Origin: Rhipicephalus microplus
Lineage: Eukaryota; Arthropoda; Arachnida; Ixodida; Ixodidae
NCBI RefSeq assembly: GCF_043290135.1
Contig: NC_134700.1
Location: 76,500,000 to 76,563,999 of the forward strand
Length of the DNA: 64,000 nt
Reading direction: 5' to 3'
The notes under the pieces are model-generated. The model saw only the letters and a program-made list of their open reading frames with translations. It did not search any database and was not told the origin of the DNA. This document shows positions 46,345 to 56,718 of this stretch, piece after piece (the first letter of the stretch is position 1; every line of letters begins with the position of its first letter). The translations under genes and the position numbers were made by a program.

Positions 46345-49174
46345 GATGAAGCAAGGGGTGGTGGCACTTGCGTTGACCACAGAAAATTGATCGTGCTGTC
46401 TACTAATGTTCGCAGCCTCCTGTCCAAGAAAGATGAAATGAGTGCAGCAGTTAATGATTCAAACGCCGATATTATTGCGGTAACTGAAACGTGGCTTTGC
46501 GACAAAATACAAAACGAAGAGCTGCTGTGCTGTGATAAAAAATACAAAATATATCGCTGCGACAGACCTAATAGATGTGGCGGTGGTGTTCTTCTTGCGG
46601 TGAATGAGAGCATTGAAAACTACGCTGTTGCAATAGACTCGGTTTTGGAGGCAACATGGTGTTGCCTCAACGTGGCTTTTAGAAAAGTTGTCATTGGCGT
46701 ATGTTACCGCCCACCTTCAGGAAGTGCAAACTTTTGCAATGACCTACATGATTGTCTGAGCCATGTGAAGGATTTGTTTCCTCGCGCAGCTGTGATTCTA
46801 CTAGGCGATTTCAATTTCCCTAACATTGTGTGGTCAAATTCTTATTCATATTCCTTGCCTAACTCAGCGGAAGCGGAGCATTTTATTCGCATCTGTTCAG
46901 ATTTTGGTTTGACGCAGCTTGTTAATTTTCCTACGCGCGTTACCGATACTACGTCATCCATTCTTGATCTTATATTGACATCAGAACCAGATATTGTATC
47001 TTCAGTGTCCAATGTACCTGGTATCAGTGATCACGATATTATTCAAGCAAATATATTGCTGCCATTCTCACGCATGCGTAAGCAGCTTAAAACTATACGG
47101 GATTACAGAAAGGCTGACTTTGACTCAATTAACAAGGATTTGGGCACATTCCTAGATGAGTTCTTACCCAACTACCCTGAAAGATCGGTGCAGAGCAACT
47201 GGGACTTATTTAAAGCTAAAGTTTCAGAGCTAACCGTTAAACATATCCCTATAAAACAAGTTCTTTCCAATACACGTGCTCCATGGTACAACAGATACAT
47301 AAACCGCCTTTCAAACCGTAAGAAAAGGTTTTATCGTGCTGCTGTCAAATCCCCGTCTGATAAACGTTGGTCTACTTACAAATCTGCTGCCACAACCTAT
47401 TTATCTGAAGTGAAACGAGCTAAGTCTTCCTTTTTTAGTCACACTCTACCGGTTATGCTGAAAAATAACCCTAGACAGTTTTGGAATTTCATGCGTGGCA
47501 GCGAGCGCCGCGCTATAGCCTTGCTGACAGCTGAAGGGCATCCCGTGCCCGACGTAGAATGCGCATCTGTACTAAATGACACATTCATAAAAGCTTTCTC
47601 TCACCAGGCGACCATCAACAACCAAATCTCCTTGCCGTCACCCCATTACCTACCTATGGACGCTATCTTCGTTACCTCGGAAGGTATTCGTGCGGTCATT
47701 AAGAAACTTAAACTCATCATCATGTGGAGTTGATGGTATCAATGCTAAATTCCTGAAGAACACTGTTGAATACTCCTCTATTATCCTGTCATGCATTTTT
47801 TCACAGTCCCTGCAGCATTCTAGCCTTCCGGAAGACTGGCTGGTCGGTAAGATAGTGCCAGTTCACAAATCAGGGCTAACACACAATCCATCAAACTTCC
47901 GTCCAATTTCACTGACATCTGTCCCGTGCAAAATACTTGAGCATATCATTTTCACCCACCTTGTTAACTTTCTCGAGTCTAACCAGTTTTTCACACCCTC
48001 GCAACACGGTTTCCGCAAGAATTTTTCTTGCGAAACGCAGCTCTTAGTCTTTACAAACGACCTGCATGTCCTACTCGATTCTGGATTCACCATTGACTGT
48101 ATTTTTTTAGATTATTCTAAGGCATTCGATAAGGTCAGTCATCAGTTACTACTTCTTAAGATGAAACACTTAAACCTAGACCCTAACGTGTTTAACTGGA
48201 TTCGAGCCTTTCTTTCCAACCGAACACAGTTTGTTTCTGCTAACAATATTGATTCCCCCGTCCAGCCGGTGCTCTCGGGTGTTCCCCAAGGCTCTGTGTT
48301 GGGACCCTTACTGTTCTTAATTTTCATGAACGACCTGCCAACTAATGTCTCATCAAAGGTATGCCTATTCGCAGATGACTGTGTAATTTATCGGAAAATA
48401 ACTAACCAAAATGATGTTACCTCGCTCCAGACGGATTTAAATAACATATTTACCTGGTGTCAATTATGTAACATGGAACTAAACATTTCAAAATGCAAAG
48501 CAATGCGTGTGTGCCGCACCTCACTTGCGTATCCAGATTATCATCTCAATGATACCCACCTCGAGTCTGTTTCATTTTACAAATACCTAGGTGTTCATAT
48601 TTCCAGTAACCTGTCATGGAACCACCATGTGGAGCACATCATCGCCAAGGCTAACCGTTCTCTCGGGTATTTTCGCAGGAACTTCTACATGGCGCCCTCA
48701 TCCCTTAAGAAACTTCTTTACACTACTTATATTCGTCCATCACTTGAATACGCATCATCCGTCTGGGATCCTGGTGGCACTACACTTACACATGAATTAG
48801 AAGCAGTCCAGAATCGTTCAGTTCGCTTCATTTTAGCCAATTATAACCGCACGGCCAGTGTTACCTTAATGAAGTCCCAGCTCAACCTTCCTGAACTCGC
48901 CATTCGGCGTAAAATAGCCCGACTCAGTCTCCTTCATAAACTTTATCATAGCAAAAATCTTCGTGAACAGTTTATTAAACCCCCCTCATTCATATCACCC
49001 AGATTGGACCATCTGCAAAAAGTTCATGTTCCCCGCTGTAGAACCGTAACCTATTCGCATGCCTTCATTCCAAGAACCACATCCGAATGGAATCTACTAC
49101 CACAATCAGCTACGGCTATTACCGATACATCACGTTTTAGGGCCTTTTTGCAAAACATGTATTGCGATGTTTGA
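46345..49174 (+). pseudogene. ORF2 (EN-RT) of CR1/L2-like element, one frameshift
   Basis: Same frame as ORF1, separated by a single TAG, with no ATG before the endonuclease block LSTNVRSLLSKKDEMSAAV (first ATG at about 46438). Endonuclease: AVTETWL, GVCYRPPSG, LGDFNFPNIVWS and GISDHDII (about 47030). A frameshift near 47705-47715 (in a catcatcatg run) divides EN from RT. RT: FRPISLTSVPCKILEHII (about 47900), LDYSKAFDKVSH (about 48108), SGVPQGSVLGPLLF (about 48275) and CLFADDCVIY (about 48362) with FADD. A C-terminal CR1-type domain YIRPSLEYASSVWDPG (about 48733) leads to the TGA at 49172-49174. All catalytic residues are present. Confidence 0.92.
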
Positions 49175-49200
49175 TTTTGCTTCGTGTTATATATGTCGTG

Positions 49201-49443
49201 TTTTTTTTTTATCAAAATCGTTGTCATGTATTCCCGCTGCTACATTTAATTCTTTGTTACTGTGTGTTTTTGCCAACCGCTTTGTATTTTCCCTTCTTTT
49301 CCTTTAAGTTTTGCCGTTTTGCCGTTTTTTTTTTTTAACAAAATCGTTGTAATGTATTACCGCTACTACATTTAATTCTTTGTTACTCTGTGTTTTTGCC
49401 AATCGCTTTGTATTTTCCCTTCCTTTCCTTTACGTTTTGCCGT
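49201..49443 (+). repeat. tandem 126-bp duplication in 3' UTR
   Basis: Two similar units, each starting with a T-run and 'a(t/a)caaaatcgttgt' and ending 'cctttacgttttgccg'. The period is about 126 bases (49211 matches 49337), with scattered substitutions, so the duplication is not new. It lies between ORF2 and the A-rich tail. Confidence 0.9.
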
Positions 49444-49535
49444 TTGCTGTATTATTCTTTATTGCCACTCCCCTCTGTAATGCCTTCGGGCCCTGAGGGT
49501 ACCATAAATAAATAAATAAAAATAAATAAAAAAAG

Positions 49536-52000
49536 AACCTACAACGTGCGGTATTGGCAACGTCTGCATACCTCAATACCTGCGGACTTCTACTGCCACT
49601 GACGAAAAGTGCAACCCTGTCGTTTACGAGAACGTCTATGGCTTGTTACCCCATGGTGATCGATGGGTCCATAATACCTTCGGTCACTCATCACAAGTTC
49701 CTCGGAGTTATCATCAATCTAGACTTAGTCGAAGCACATATCATCGCTCAAAAAAAAAAAACAACTAGACAGCTTTGTTCAAGCCATTTGTCTTATGTCT
49801 GAAAATCATGGGCACCATCGAAATCATCTCCACTGCAGCTATACCAGGCCCATTTTATTGGATACCATCGCTACAATGCTCCTGTTTTCTCCCATCCTCG
49901 CACATCGGCTGTACGTACACTCTAGGGAGCTCAAGCACGTGCCCTAAGAATTTGCCTTAGAGTACCTCGATGTACATTTACATGGGGCACTATTGCAGAA
50001 GCACGTGCGTGTTCAGCTCGTGTTTATCTTTGGCACGAACCACTACGAGTACATCTTAGGCTACTGACAAGGCATCGAGACCATCCACTGGCAGACACTT
50101 TTAACACACGACCCAATGCTGCATACTCACAAGCTGTTATGTCACACCGAGATCAGGTGCCTTCAAATTATGCACCACATGTTATCTCCGACACACTACT
50201 GTGCACGATTCTTAAGCCAATCGTGCGACTTTCGATCCCAGGAATAACAAAGGAGTCAAAATTACGAACTGCTGATCTCAAGCATTTCATTTTGTCGTAT
50301 ATTGACTATATGTAAGGATATACAGTACAAATTTTTGCAGATGGCTCTGTCAGCAAACCTCCTCAGCAGCAGCAATCACTGTGCCTAAAATGGGAATCAC
50401 TCAACGCTTGAAAATAGCACACCGGACATCATCTACTGCCACCGAGCTGACCGGCGTCCGATAAGCTGCGTGCTACATTTTACAGCAGAGTCCAGCGAAA
50501 TGTACATTATTTGGCGGCACCAAGGCAGCACTTCAGCTACTTAGAAACTACATGAAACAAGACACTGCATATAGCCCTCTGGTGTGTGACATAATGAATA
50601 TGTTGAATGAGGCATTTAAATGCGGACATACCGTTGCGTTGCAATGAATTCCCAGTCGTTGTGGCATAGCTGGGAATGAAGAAGCTGATGCAGAAGCAAA
50701 AATGGCGCACACTAGTAGCGAAGTTATATGAATTTACTTTTCCCAATATGACATCAACGCCTTGCTGTCTAAAGGTATGAAGACATCAGTTAATTTCCTC
50801 CTCCTCGACTAGCTTCTACAGTAGCTAAAGAGAGAAGATGTTTGAGGTTCGAAATGGGTCCCCTCGATGACTCGAGTGCATGGTGACAGTGCGAAGGAAG
50901 AGCCGTAGACCGGTGAAGAGACGCTATATTGCAGCCTCAGTTGTCTGCCCGAGTCCAAGCCCAAACTTCCGCTCGCCACACAAGCTAATCACACGTGTGG
51001 GCTCGCATCGCCACACCCAATCGCAAAAAAACTTTCCCAACAACCACTACAATGGTAAAAATCCTGTCACAAAATACAACACATGAGAGCATATATAGGT
51101 TCTCCCCGTGTCACATTCTCTCCCATACCAGGCCATGTATTGGCCGACCTCTGTCGATAGCCGTTCTCACGCTCGGGCTCCATCAACTTTCTCATTAACG
51201 TCGCTTCGTAGAAGCCTACGTAAGCGCGGAGATTACACCAGCTTGCCATGTGCGCTGACCAGGTGCGCATGCAACAGCGAGGCACCCCGCCATCCTAACA
51301 ATACTCGGTAATGGCGTATAGCGGGGTAGAATAAGCTGGTGTCCATGCCGCCACAATGTCTCGGTCAGCCTAGCGGTCGCGTCCGCGCGTCATTCTCAAT
51401 GGCACGCGTGCATGCCAACAATGACTGAAACTCAGATGGCGGCACCTGGCCTGCTTCTCGCCAGACGCTCTTCCGAGTAAGCCTTCCCGTTCTAGTCCCA
51501 AACAGGGGCGACCTTGACAGCTCTGCTTGTGAACTGAGTGAATGAAGGAGTCTCCTTTATTTCCCGTGCGCAGGTCTCTCACCTTCGCCTTAGCGGAACC
51601 GATCAGCTTCGCTAGTTGACGGGCCGAGAACAGGCTACGCGCTCTGCATCAGCCGAATTAGTCGCGCTACCCACAACGCACCGGTAGTTGTTTCTTCATA
51701 CTAACTACATCTATGCAAGGACTATGGAATGATCCAGATGATCGCCCCGAGCACATTTACAGGCTTGACTCTTGTGCTTTTCGCTTTTCGTTCCGACTAA
51801 GGAGAGACCAAGAAACGCCACTACATAGACTGCGGCTGGGTGTAGCATACACGTGACGATGCTAATGCAAGATTGGACAAGAGCAAAATTTTAACTGCCA
51901 CTTGTGTAACAAGCCAGACAGTATTAGTCACAACCTGTGTGTGCGCCCTTTACACGCAGTTGAAAGATAATCGTTTTAACGCCTCACACATGACCTATAC
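49536..52000 (+). pseudogene. RT end and RNase H of element H, broken
   Basis: RT resumes with LQRAVLATSAYLNT and VTHHKFLGVIINLDL (about 49680-49730). The post-RT region is poorly preserved. RNase H traces: FADGSVSKPPQQ (about 50337) and CGIAGNEEADAEAKMAH (about 50660-50710). After the unidentified insert, RFSFRLRRDQETPLHRLRLG (about 51785) and a Cys/His cluster with CHLCNKPDSISHNLC (about 51898-51945) complete the C-terminus. Confidence 0.75.
50885..51700. other. unidentified ~0.8 kb insert in element H
   Basis: The C-terminal coding text of element H is interrupted between about 50885 and 51700. The inserted sequence has no recognisable protein motif. It contains a TATA-like catatatagg (about 51090), 'aaggagtctcctt' (about 51545) and no obvious LTR ends, inverted termini or tail. 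It could be a solo LTR, a non-autonomous DNA element or a local rearrangement. Edges are approximate. Confidence 0.45.
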
Positions 52001-52339
52001 TGCTGACCCTTTTCGCAATAGAAACTTTTAGGCGCTTGGGAACGCGTGGATCACGCCCAAAGCAGTTGAAAGGGCCTGCTCGCCTTTCTAAGTAATACAT
52101 GTTTAGATTCCCATCCTTACAGAATCTGCTAATTTAGAGACATTTGTGCATGAACTACACCAAATGAGACATTGTGTGCAGTGACTCATTTTGCCATACC
52201 ACAATGACCCCTCATCATACCCTCCTCTTTCTTTCCCTTTCTTTCTTAGCCCTATGAGGAGTAGCAGGCGAAAAACCCGCTTTCAAAGCCGACCTCTCCT
52301 TCTTCTTCTCATTAAACACCTTCTTCTTCTTCTTCCTTC

Positions 52340-52510
52340 TCGAACACTGAAATAAGCTCCCTTGGTGTACTCATTCGAATGAAGGAAGGTGCGTTGATAA
52401 CTACCGCATACAGAAAACCTACGGACAGGCAACAATACTTGCTCTTCAAAAGCTGCCATCCGCGACATCTCAAGACCAGCATTCTCTGTTCCCAAGCACA
52501 AAGATTCTAA
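52340..52510 (+). pseudogene. Penelope-like RT fragment, right part
   Basis: Fifty-six codons include LGVLIRMKEGALITTAYRKP, TDRQQYLLFKSCHPRHLKTS and CSQAQRF, then a TAA. KPTDxxQYLxFxSxHPxHxKxSI is the highly conserved block after the catalytic core of Penelope-like reverse transcriptases. The order and orientation match the piece at 43942-44031. It is cut on the right by LTR-G (52512), so the GIY-YIG endonuclease is absent. Confidence 0.82.
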
Positions 52511-52511
52511 C

Positions 52512-52679
52512 TGTTGTATATTGGTCTGTTTGGTTTCGGTTCCACGATCACTGCCGCAAGTGGCGCCAGTGTTGTTTATGTATATAAGCATGCGCAAGGT
52601 GGAGTAAAGGGGCTTTTGTTCATATGGGCACTCAAGTTGTCTAGTCGTTCATTAACCGGCGGCACACGCCGCCACTACA
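52512..52679 (+). repeat. 5' LTR of LTR-G
   Basis: Starts TGTTGTATATTGG and ends CGCCACTACA. It contains TATGTATATAAGC (about 52577), a TATA-like element. The primer-binding site follows at 52680. The partner LTR is missing from the window, so the left edge rests on the TG end and the adjoining Penelope stop. Confidence 0.7.
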
Positions 52680-52748
52680 TTGGCTACGAGGATGCTCATT
52701 TAAGAGAGGGTGTGATTTTCGTCATTTTCGCCGACTGTTTCCCACGCC

Positions 52749-53602
52749 ATGATTGTTTCCGGACTGGCACCACCGCCCCCGTTCCTGCCCACGCTTGGCC
52801 GCCCTGCTATTGCCTGGCCGCAATGGATCCGCATCTTCGAGAATTTTCTGCTCGCATCTGGTGTTTCGGACTGTGCGCCGGACCGTCGCAAGGTTCTCCT
52901 AATCCCTAGCCTTGGCGTAGAAGGTCAGCGCATATTTCACACACTACCGCTTCAGTCTTCGGTCAACGCAAAGTCCGGTGAGCCAACTACTGATACGCAT
53001 TCGGGAGATGTCAAGTGCAGTTCTTAGATACAGCATGAAACGTCGTCGTACGATACCGCTGTCGCAGCGCTGCATGCGCACTTCGCGACAAAAACAAATG
53101 TTGTGGTCGAATGGCACCGGTTCGGTAGGCGCGTGTAGCAAGTTGGTGAAGCAATCAATGAGTACATTACCGCGTTACGTGAGCTTTCTGCTACGTGCTC
53201 TTTTCCGTCTCTGGAAGATTCCTTGCGTGACCAGTTCGTTGCGGGCGTATTATCTCGGAACATGCGCGAGTGGTTGGTGCTTGAAGGGTCTTCTCTTTCG
53301 TTCGCTCGAACTGTACTAATAGCGACGCCGTTTGAGCAGGCAACCAATGATTGCAAATAATTTGCTACTGCAAATGTTCAGAGCATAAATGCTCGCGAAA
53401 ACACCCCTCCGCCTGCATCTTCTGCCAGCGACCCCTCGAAGCGGTCGCGCAGCCAACAGGGCCAGTGTTACCGCTGCGGTTAACCTCGGCACAACGCATC
53501 TTCATTCCGCTGCCCCACCAAAAACAAGCGGTGTCATGTTTGCGGTATTATGGGTCATTTTCGCTCGGTCTGCAACAGAAACGCCACTCCTGTTCGTGAA
53601 CT
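52749..53602 (+). pseudogene. gag of LTR-G, broken
   Basis: Start ATG at 52749. Capsid: PAIAWPQWIRIFENFLLASG and EGQRIFHTLP (about 52800-52950), a pattern typical of mag-type gag. Further pieces in other frames: AALHAHFATKTNVVVEWHRF (about 53065) and EGSSLSFARTVLIA. Two knuckles follow at about 53468-53577: CYRCG with a damaged remainder, and CHVCGIMGHFRSVC. At least two frameshifts or stops. Confidence 0.75.
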
Positions 53603-56538
53603 AGACGACGAAAGTTTGATAACTGAAGAAGTATTGAGCATTCTTGCCGTGACGACATCCACTCGTCCCCAAATCTGCGTATCGGTAGTAATTGATGAAA
53701 CGAAGTTAACTTTCCTCGTGGATTCAGGGTCATCAGTATCAGTTTTAACACATGACCTATTTAGGCAGCATTTTGAAGGTCAGCAGCTTTCAGCTGCTCG
53801 AATTAGACTACTGAACTATTCGAAGAAACCCATTCCAGTGTGCGGTTGCTTCTTTGCTGATGTCACGTACAATAACTGCACAACAAAGCTTCTTTTTTAT
53901 GTCGTTGAACAGGGCACCTCGCTTTTGGATATTCATGCAATTAGGGCGCTCAGTCTGCAGATTGATGGGTAGTCACTACAGTGCCTTGAAACGATAGCGG
54001 TGCGTACTAGCGCTCGAACGGAGCACACCGCAGTCATGACAGAGCCGCAGGAGTCCATTCACCTTTCATCAGAATTAGTCGAAGAGCTCGGTGCCATTTT
54101 CTATCCAGGTCTTGGCATCGCGTCAAAACACGGTCGACAGTTCAGCCAGTTGCTTCAAAACTCAGGCGCCTTCCGCTCTCACTGCGGCCACGAGTCTCAA
54201 AAAAACTGCGCCGCTTGGAAAAAATGGACGTGATAGAGCGAATAAAGGCATCCGAGTGGGTGTCCCCTATTGTTGTGGTTGAAAAGAAAGATGGAGGTAT
54301 CCGTCTTTGTGTAGATCTTCGACAGGTAAACAAAGCCGTCATAGCAGGTAGCTTTTTCCTCCCTCATTTAGAAGAGCTATTGCATAGTTTAATAGGGGCA
54401 ACTCACTTTTCCAAGCTTGACCTTGCATTAGCGTACGATCAGGTCATGTTCCACCCCGAGAGCCGCGATTTAATGGCTTTTATAACACAAAACGGCCTTT
54501 TTAGCTTTAAGCGCGTGTGTTTTGGGCTCACGTCGGCACCATTTGATTTACACAGTATGATGTCGAAACATTCTGCAGGGCTGCAGCGGCGTCTTGTTTT
54601 ATATCGATGACATCATTGTGTTTGGGAAGTTAAAAGAGGAGCACATGGCGAATCTTACCGCAGTGCTGAGGTGCACAAAAATAGGCAGGACTCAAATTGA
54701 ACACGAAATGCGTCATCGATACGCCAGAGCTTGCATTCTTGGGCCACAGGATCACCGCAAACGGTATTGTGCCGTTGAAGGAAAAGGTTGCTTCTATCCG
54801 AGACACTCCAGCGCCTTCGGATCCAGCCAGCCTTCGATCATTTCTGGGATTGCTCGAATATTATTCTAGGTTTATTCCCTATTTTGCTGTGAAGGTTGAA
54901 CCAATGCGTGAACTGCTAAGAAAGGGGCAGCGATTCGTTTGGTCTGACGAGATAGACGCTAGTTTTAGAAAGACAAAAGACGCGCTGGCATCTAGCTCAA
55001 TACTGAGGATGTTCGATGAATCTCTTCCAGTCTTAGTGTCGACGGACGCATCAGAGTGTGGAGTTGGAGCGGTCCTACAGCAAGTGGGTGGAAATAAACT
55101 GCACACTGTCGCTTTCGCGTCTCGAGTCTTTTCGCCAGCTGAGAGGAAATATTCGGTAGGAGAACGGGAAGCGTTGGCCTGTGGGCATGTGAACGGTGGC
55201 ACGTGTACTTGTTGGGACGCCACTTCACGTTGCTCACTGATCATCAAGCCTTGGTGGCATTGCTTTCAACCCAAGGAACAGGAAGGCGCCCCTGTGGGTA
55301 GCGCGATGAACAGAGCGTCTACTACGGTGCAACTATACGATCGAGTACCGCAAGGGGTCGCAAAATCATGTGGTGGACGCACTCTCACGTCTGCCCGCGT
55401 CGTCTTTCCAGAAAGAAGAAACGCTGTTTGACGAGGTTGTATCGGTTTTCGAAATTCCTTCCTGCATTACCTGAGAACAGTTTGAGCAGCCCCAATTACA
55501 TGATAGCGCACTGCAACAAAGCAAAATCTGTGTGCAATCGTCGTGGCCTGCACACAAATCGTTATCTGCTGAGCTTCAGCCATCTTTCGAAGTACGTAAC
55601 GAACTTTCTGTGGTAGATAATCTTATCTTGCGTGGTGAACTGCTTGTGGTTCCCACGGCACTCACGCAGCAGGTAATCGCTGCAGCACATGAGTCGCATC
55701 CCGGAGTGGTGCGAACAAAAGCGCGGCTGCGAGAAAAGTATTGGTGGCCGGGCATGGACCGCCAAGTCGAGCTAGCTATCCAGATGTGTAGTATATGCCA
55801 GGAAGCAAACAAGAGCGTCAATGTGCGAGCTACACCCTTGCGACCGGTCCCCTTTCCAGAGCAGCCGGGGCTCAAACTCGGCAAGTATATTGTAGGCCCA
55901 ATTGAGAGGGAGCCCTACGATTGCAGATATGCAGTTACGCTTGTAGATTATTATTCCAAATGGCCCGAAGTGCAATTCTGTAGCGAGATGACAACCAGCA
56001 CAGTAATACGCTTCTTAGTCGCTGTGTTCGCGCGCGAAGGCTACGCAAAAGAGGTTATTTGCGATGACGGTCCACAGTTTGCGTCTCGAGAGTTCGAAGT
56101 CTTCAAAATCGCGGCATCCAGGTCAAACATTCGTCTGTATACTATCCACAAGCAAACGGCCAAGTGGAGCGCTTTAACCGAGTAATAAAAAGCTTTATTC
56201 AAGTGGCGGTTCTTGAGCAGCCACCCTTACGCCAGGCGGTAACAGAGTACCTGGGTGTTTACCGATGCACAACGCATGCTATAACGGCAAGGGCTCCAGC
56301 TCTTCTGCTACACGGGCGGCTGCCAAGAACTCGACTCGATGTCGTCGGTCATCCGTCGGTAACCTTCTTTGATGACCCTAACTCAGAACTCCGGCGCTTA
56401 CGTGGGCGGGTAAAGCAAAAACAACAGAACAGCAAACGATACACGGACGCTCAAAGGGCTGCAAGAGAAACCAGAGTTGACGTTTGTGACTTCGTCAGAG
56501 TGAAGAAACCAACTACTGAAAAATGGGTGAAAAGATAA
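53603..56538 (+). pseudogene. pol (PR-RT-RNase H-IN) of LTR-G, broken
   Basis: Protease LTFLVDSGSSVSVLT (about 53708). RT: WVSPIVVVEKKDGGIRLCVD (about 54255), FSKLDLALAYDQV (about 54410), CFGLTSAPF and FYIDDIIVFG (about 54600). RNase H: VLVSTDASECGVGAVLQQ (about 55030) and ERKYSVGEREALACG. Integrase: AHESHPGVVRTKARLREKYW (H-H, about 55687), MCSICQ (C-C, about 55788), VTLVDYYSKWPEV (first Asp), ICDDGPQFASREF (second Asp, about 56060), and MERFNRVIKSF (catalytic Glu, about 56164). The last codons FVRVKKPTTEKWVKR lie in the C-terminal domain, which is cut short. Frameshifts near 54000, 54590, 54690, 55200-55450 and 56115-56165. Confidence 0.9.
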
Positions 56539-56585
56539 CTTGCCGTGGGCATGATTCTGCCCACCGCAAGTTATCTTTTCACCCA
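56524..56585. repeat. 62-bp palindrome at the end of LTR-G
   Basis: Arms 56524-56551 and 56558-56585 (28 bases each) are reverse complements with a single mismatch (gccg/accg); the loop is tgattc. The left arm is the integrase coding sequence itself, so the right arm is an inverted copy of the element's own text. It marks the point where LTR-G is lost. Confidence 0.93.
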
Positions 56586-56655
56586 ATTTTCTTCATAATT
56601 ACACTTTGGTCTAATATCTTCTCCTATACTTTTCTTAACAACATTGTCTGTTAGA

Positions 56656-56658
<3 letters not shown>

Positions 56659-56707
<49 letters not shown>

Positions 56708-56718
56708 TGTGTGTGTGA
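56659..56718. repeat. (TA)n followed by (GT)n
   Basis: About 45 bases of AT dinucleotide followed by gtgtgtgtgtgtg. 56586-56658 before it is unique AT-rich sequence without recognised content. Confidence 0.95.

Larger units (their letters stand above)
45610..49535 (+). mobile_element. CR1/L2-like non-LTR element, nearly intact
   Basis: A 3.9 kb element with an RRM-type ORF1 (N-terminally truncated) and an ORF2 of endonuclease plus RT without RNase H, ending in an (AAAT)n-rich tail (49504-49535). That combination fits the CR1/L2 group. It interrupts the RT of element H: LQVQ at 45608 continues as LQRAVLAT at about 49540. No convincing target duplication is visible, only A-rich matches. One frameshift in ORF2 is the only clear break besides 5' truncation, so it is among the younger insertions. 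Confidence 0.9.
44045..52339 (+). mobile_element. element H: 5'-truncated I-clade element, twice interrupted
   Basis: It starts inside the endonuclease (EFNAHHHLWGSSV, about 44060), then shows RT and RNase H relics and a (CTT)n tail at about 52310-52335. A CR1/L2-like element (45610-49535) and an unidentified ~0.8 kb insert (about 50885-51700) lie within it. It separates two parts of a Penelope-like element. Boundaries are estimated within about ten bases; no clear target duplication was seen. Confidence 0.75.
52512..56538 (+). mobile_element. LTR-G: 3'-truncated Ty3/gypsy element
   Basis: A 168-bp 5' LTR, a primer site TTGGCTACGAGGATG, then gag, protease, RT, RNase H and integrase. The capsid entry motif (PPPPFLPTLGRPAIAWPQW) and two knuckles suggest a mag-type lineage with short LTRs (inference). 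No 3' LTR exists: the integrase frame runs into a palindrome at 56524-56585. Several frameshifts in pol. It inserted next to the Penelope-like fragment. Confidence 0.87.
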
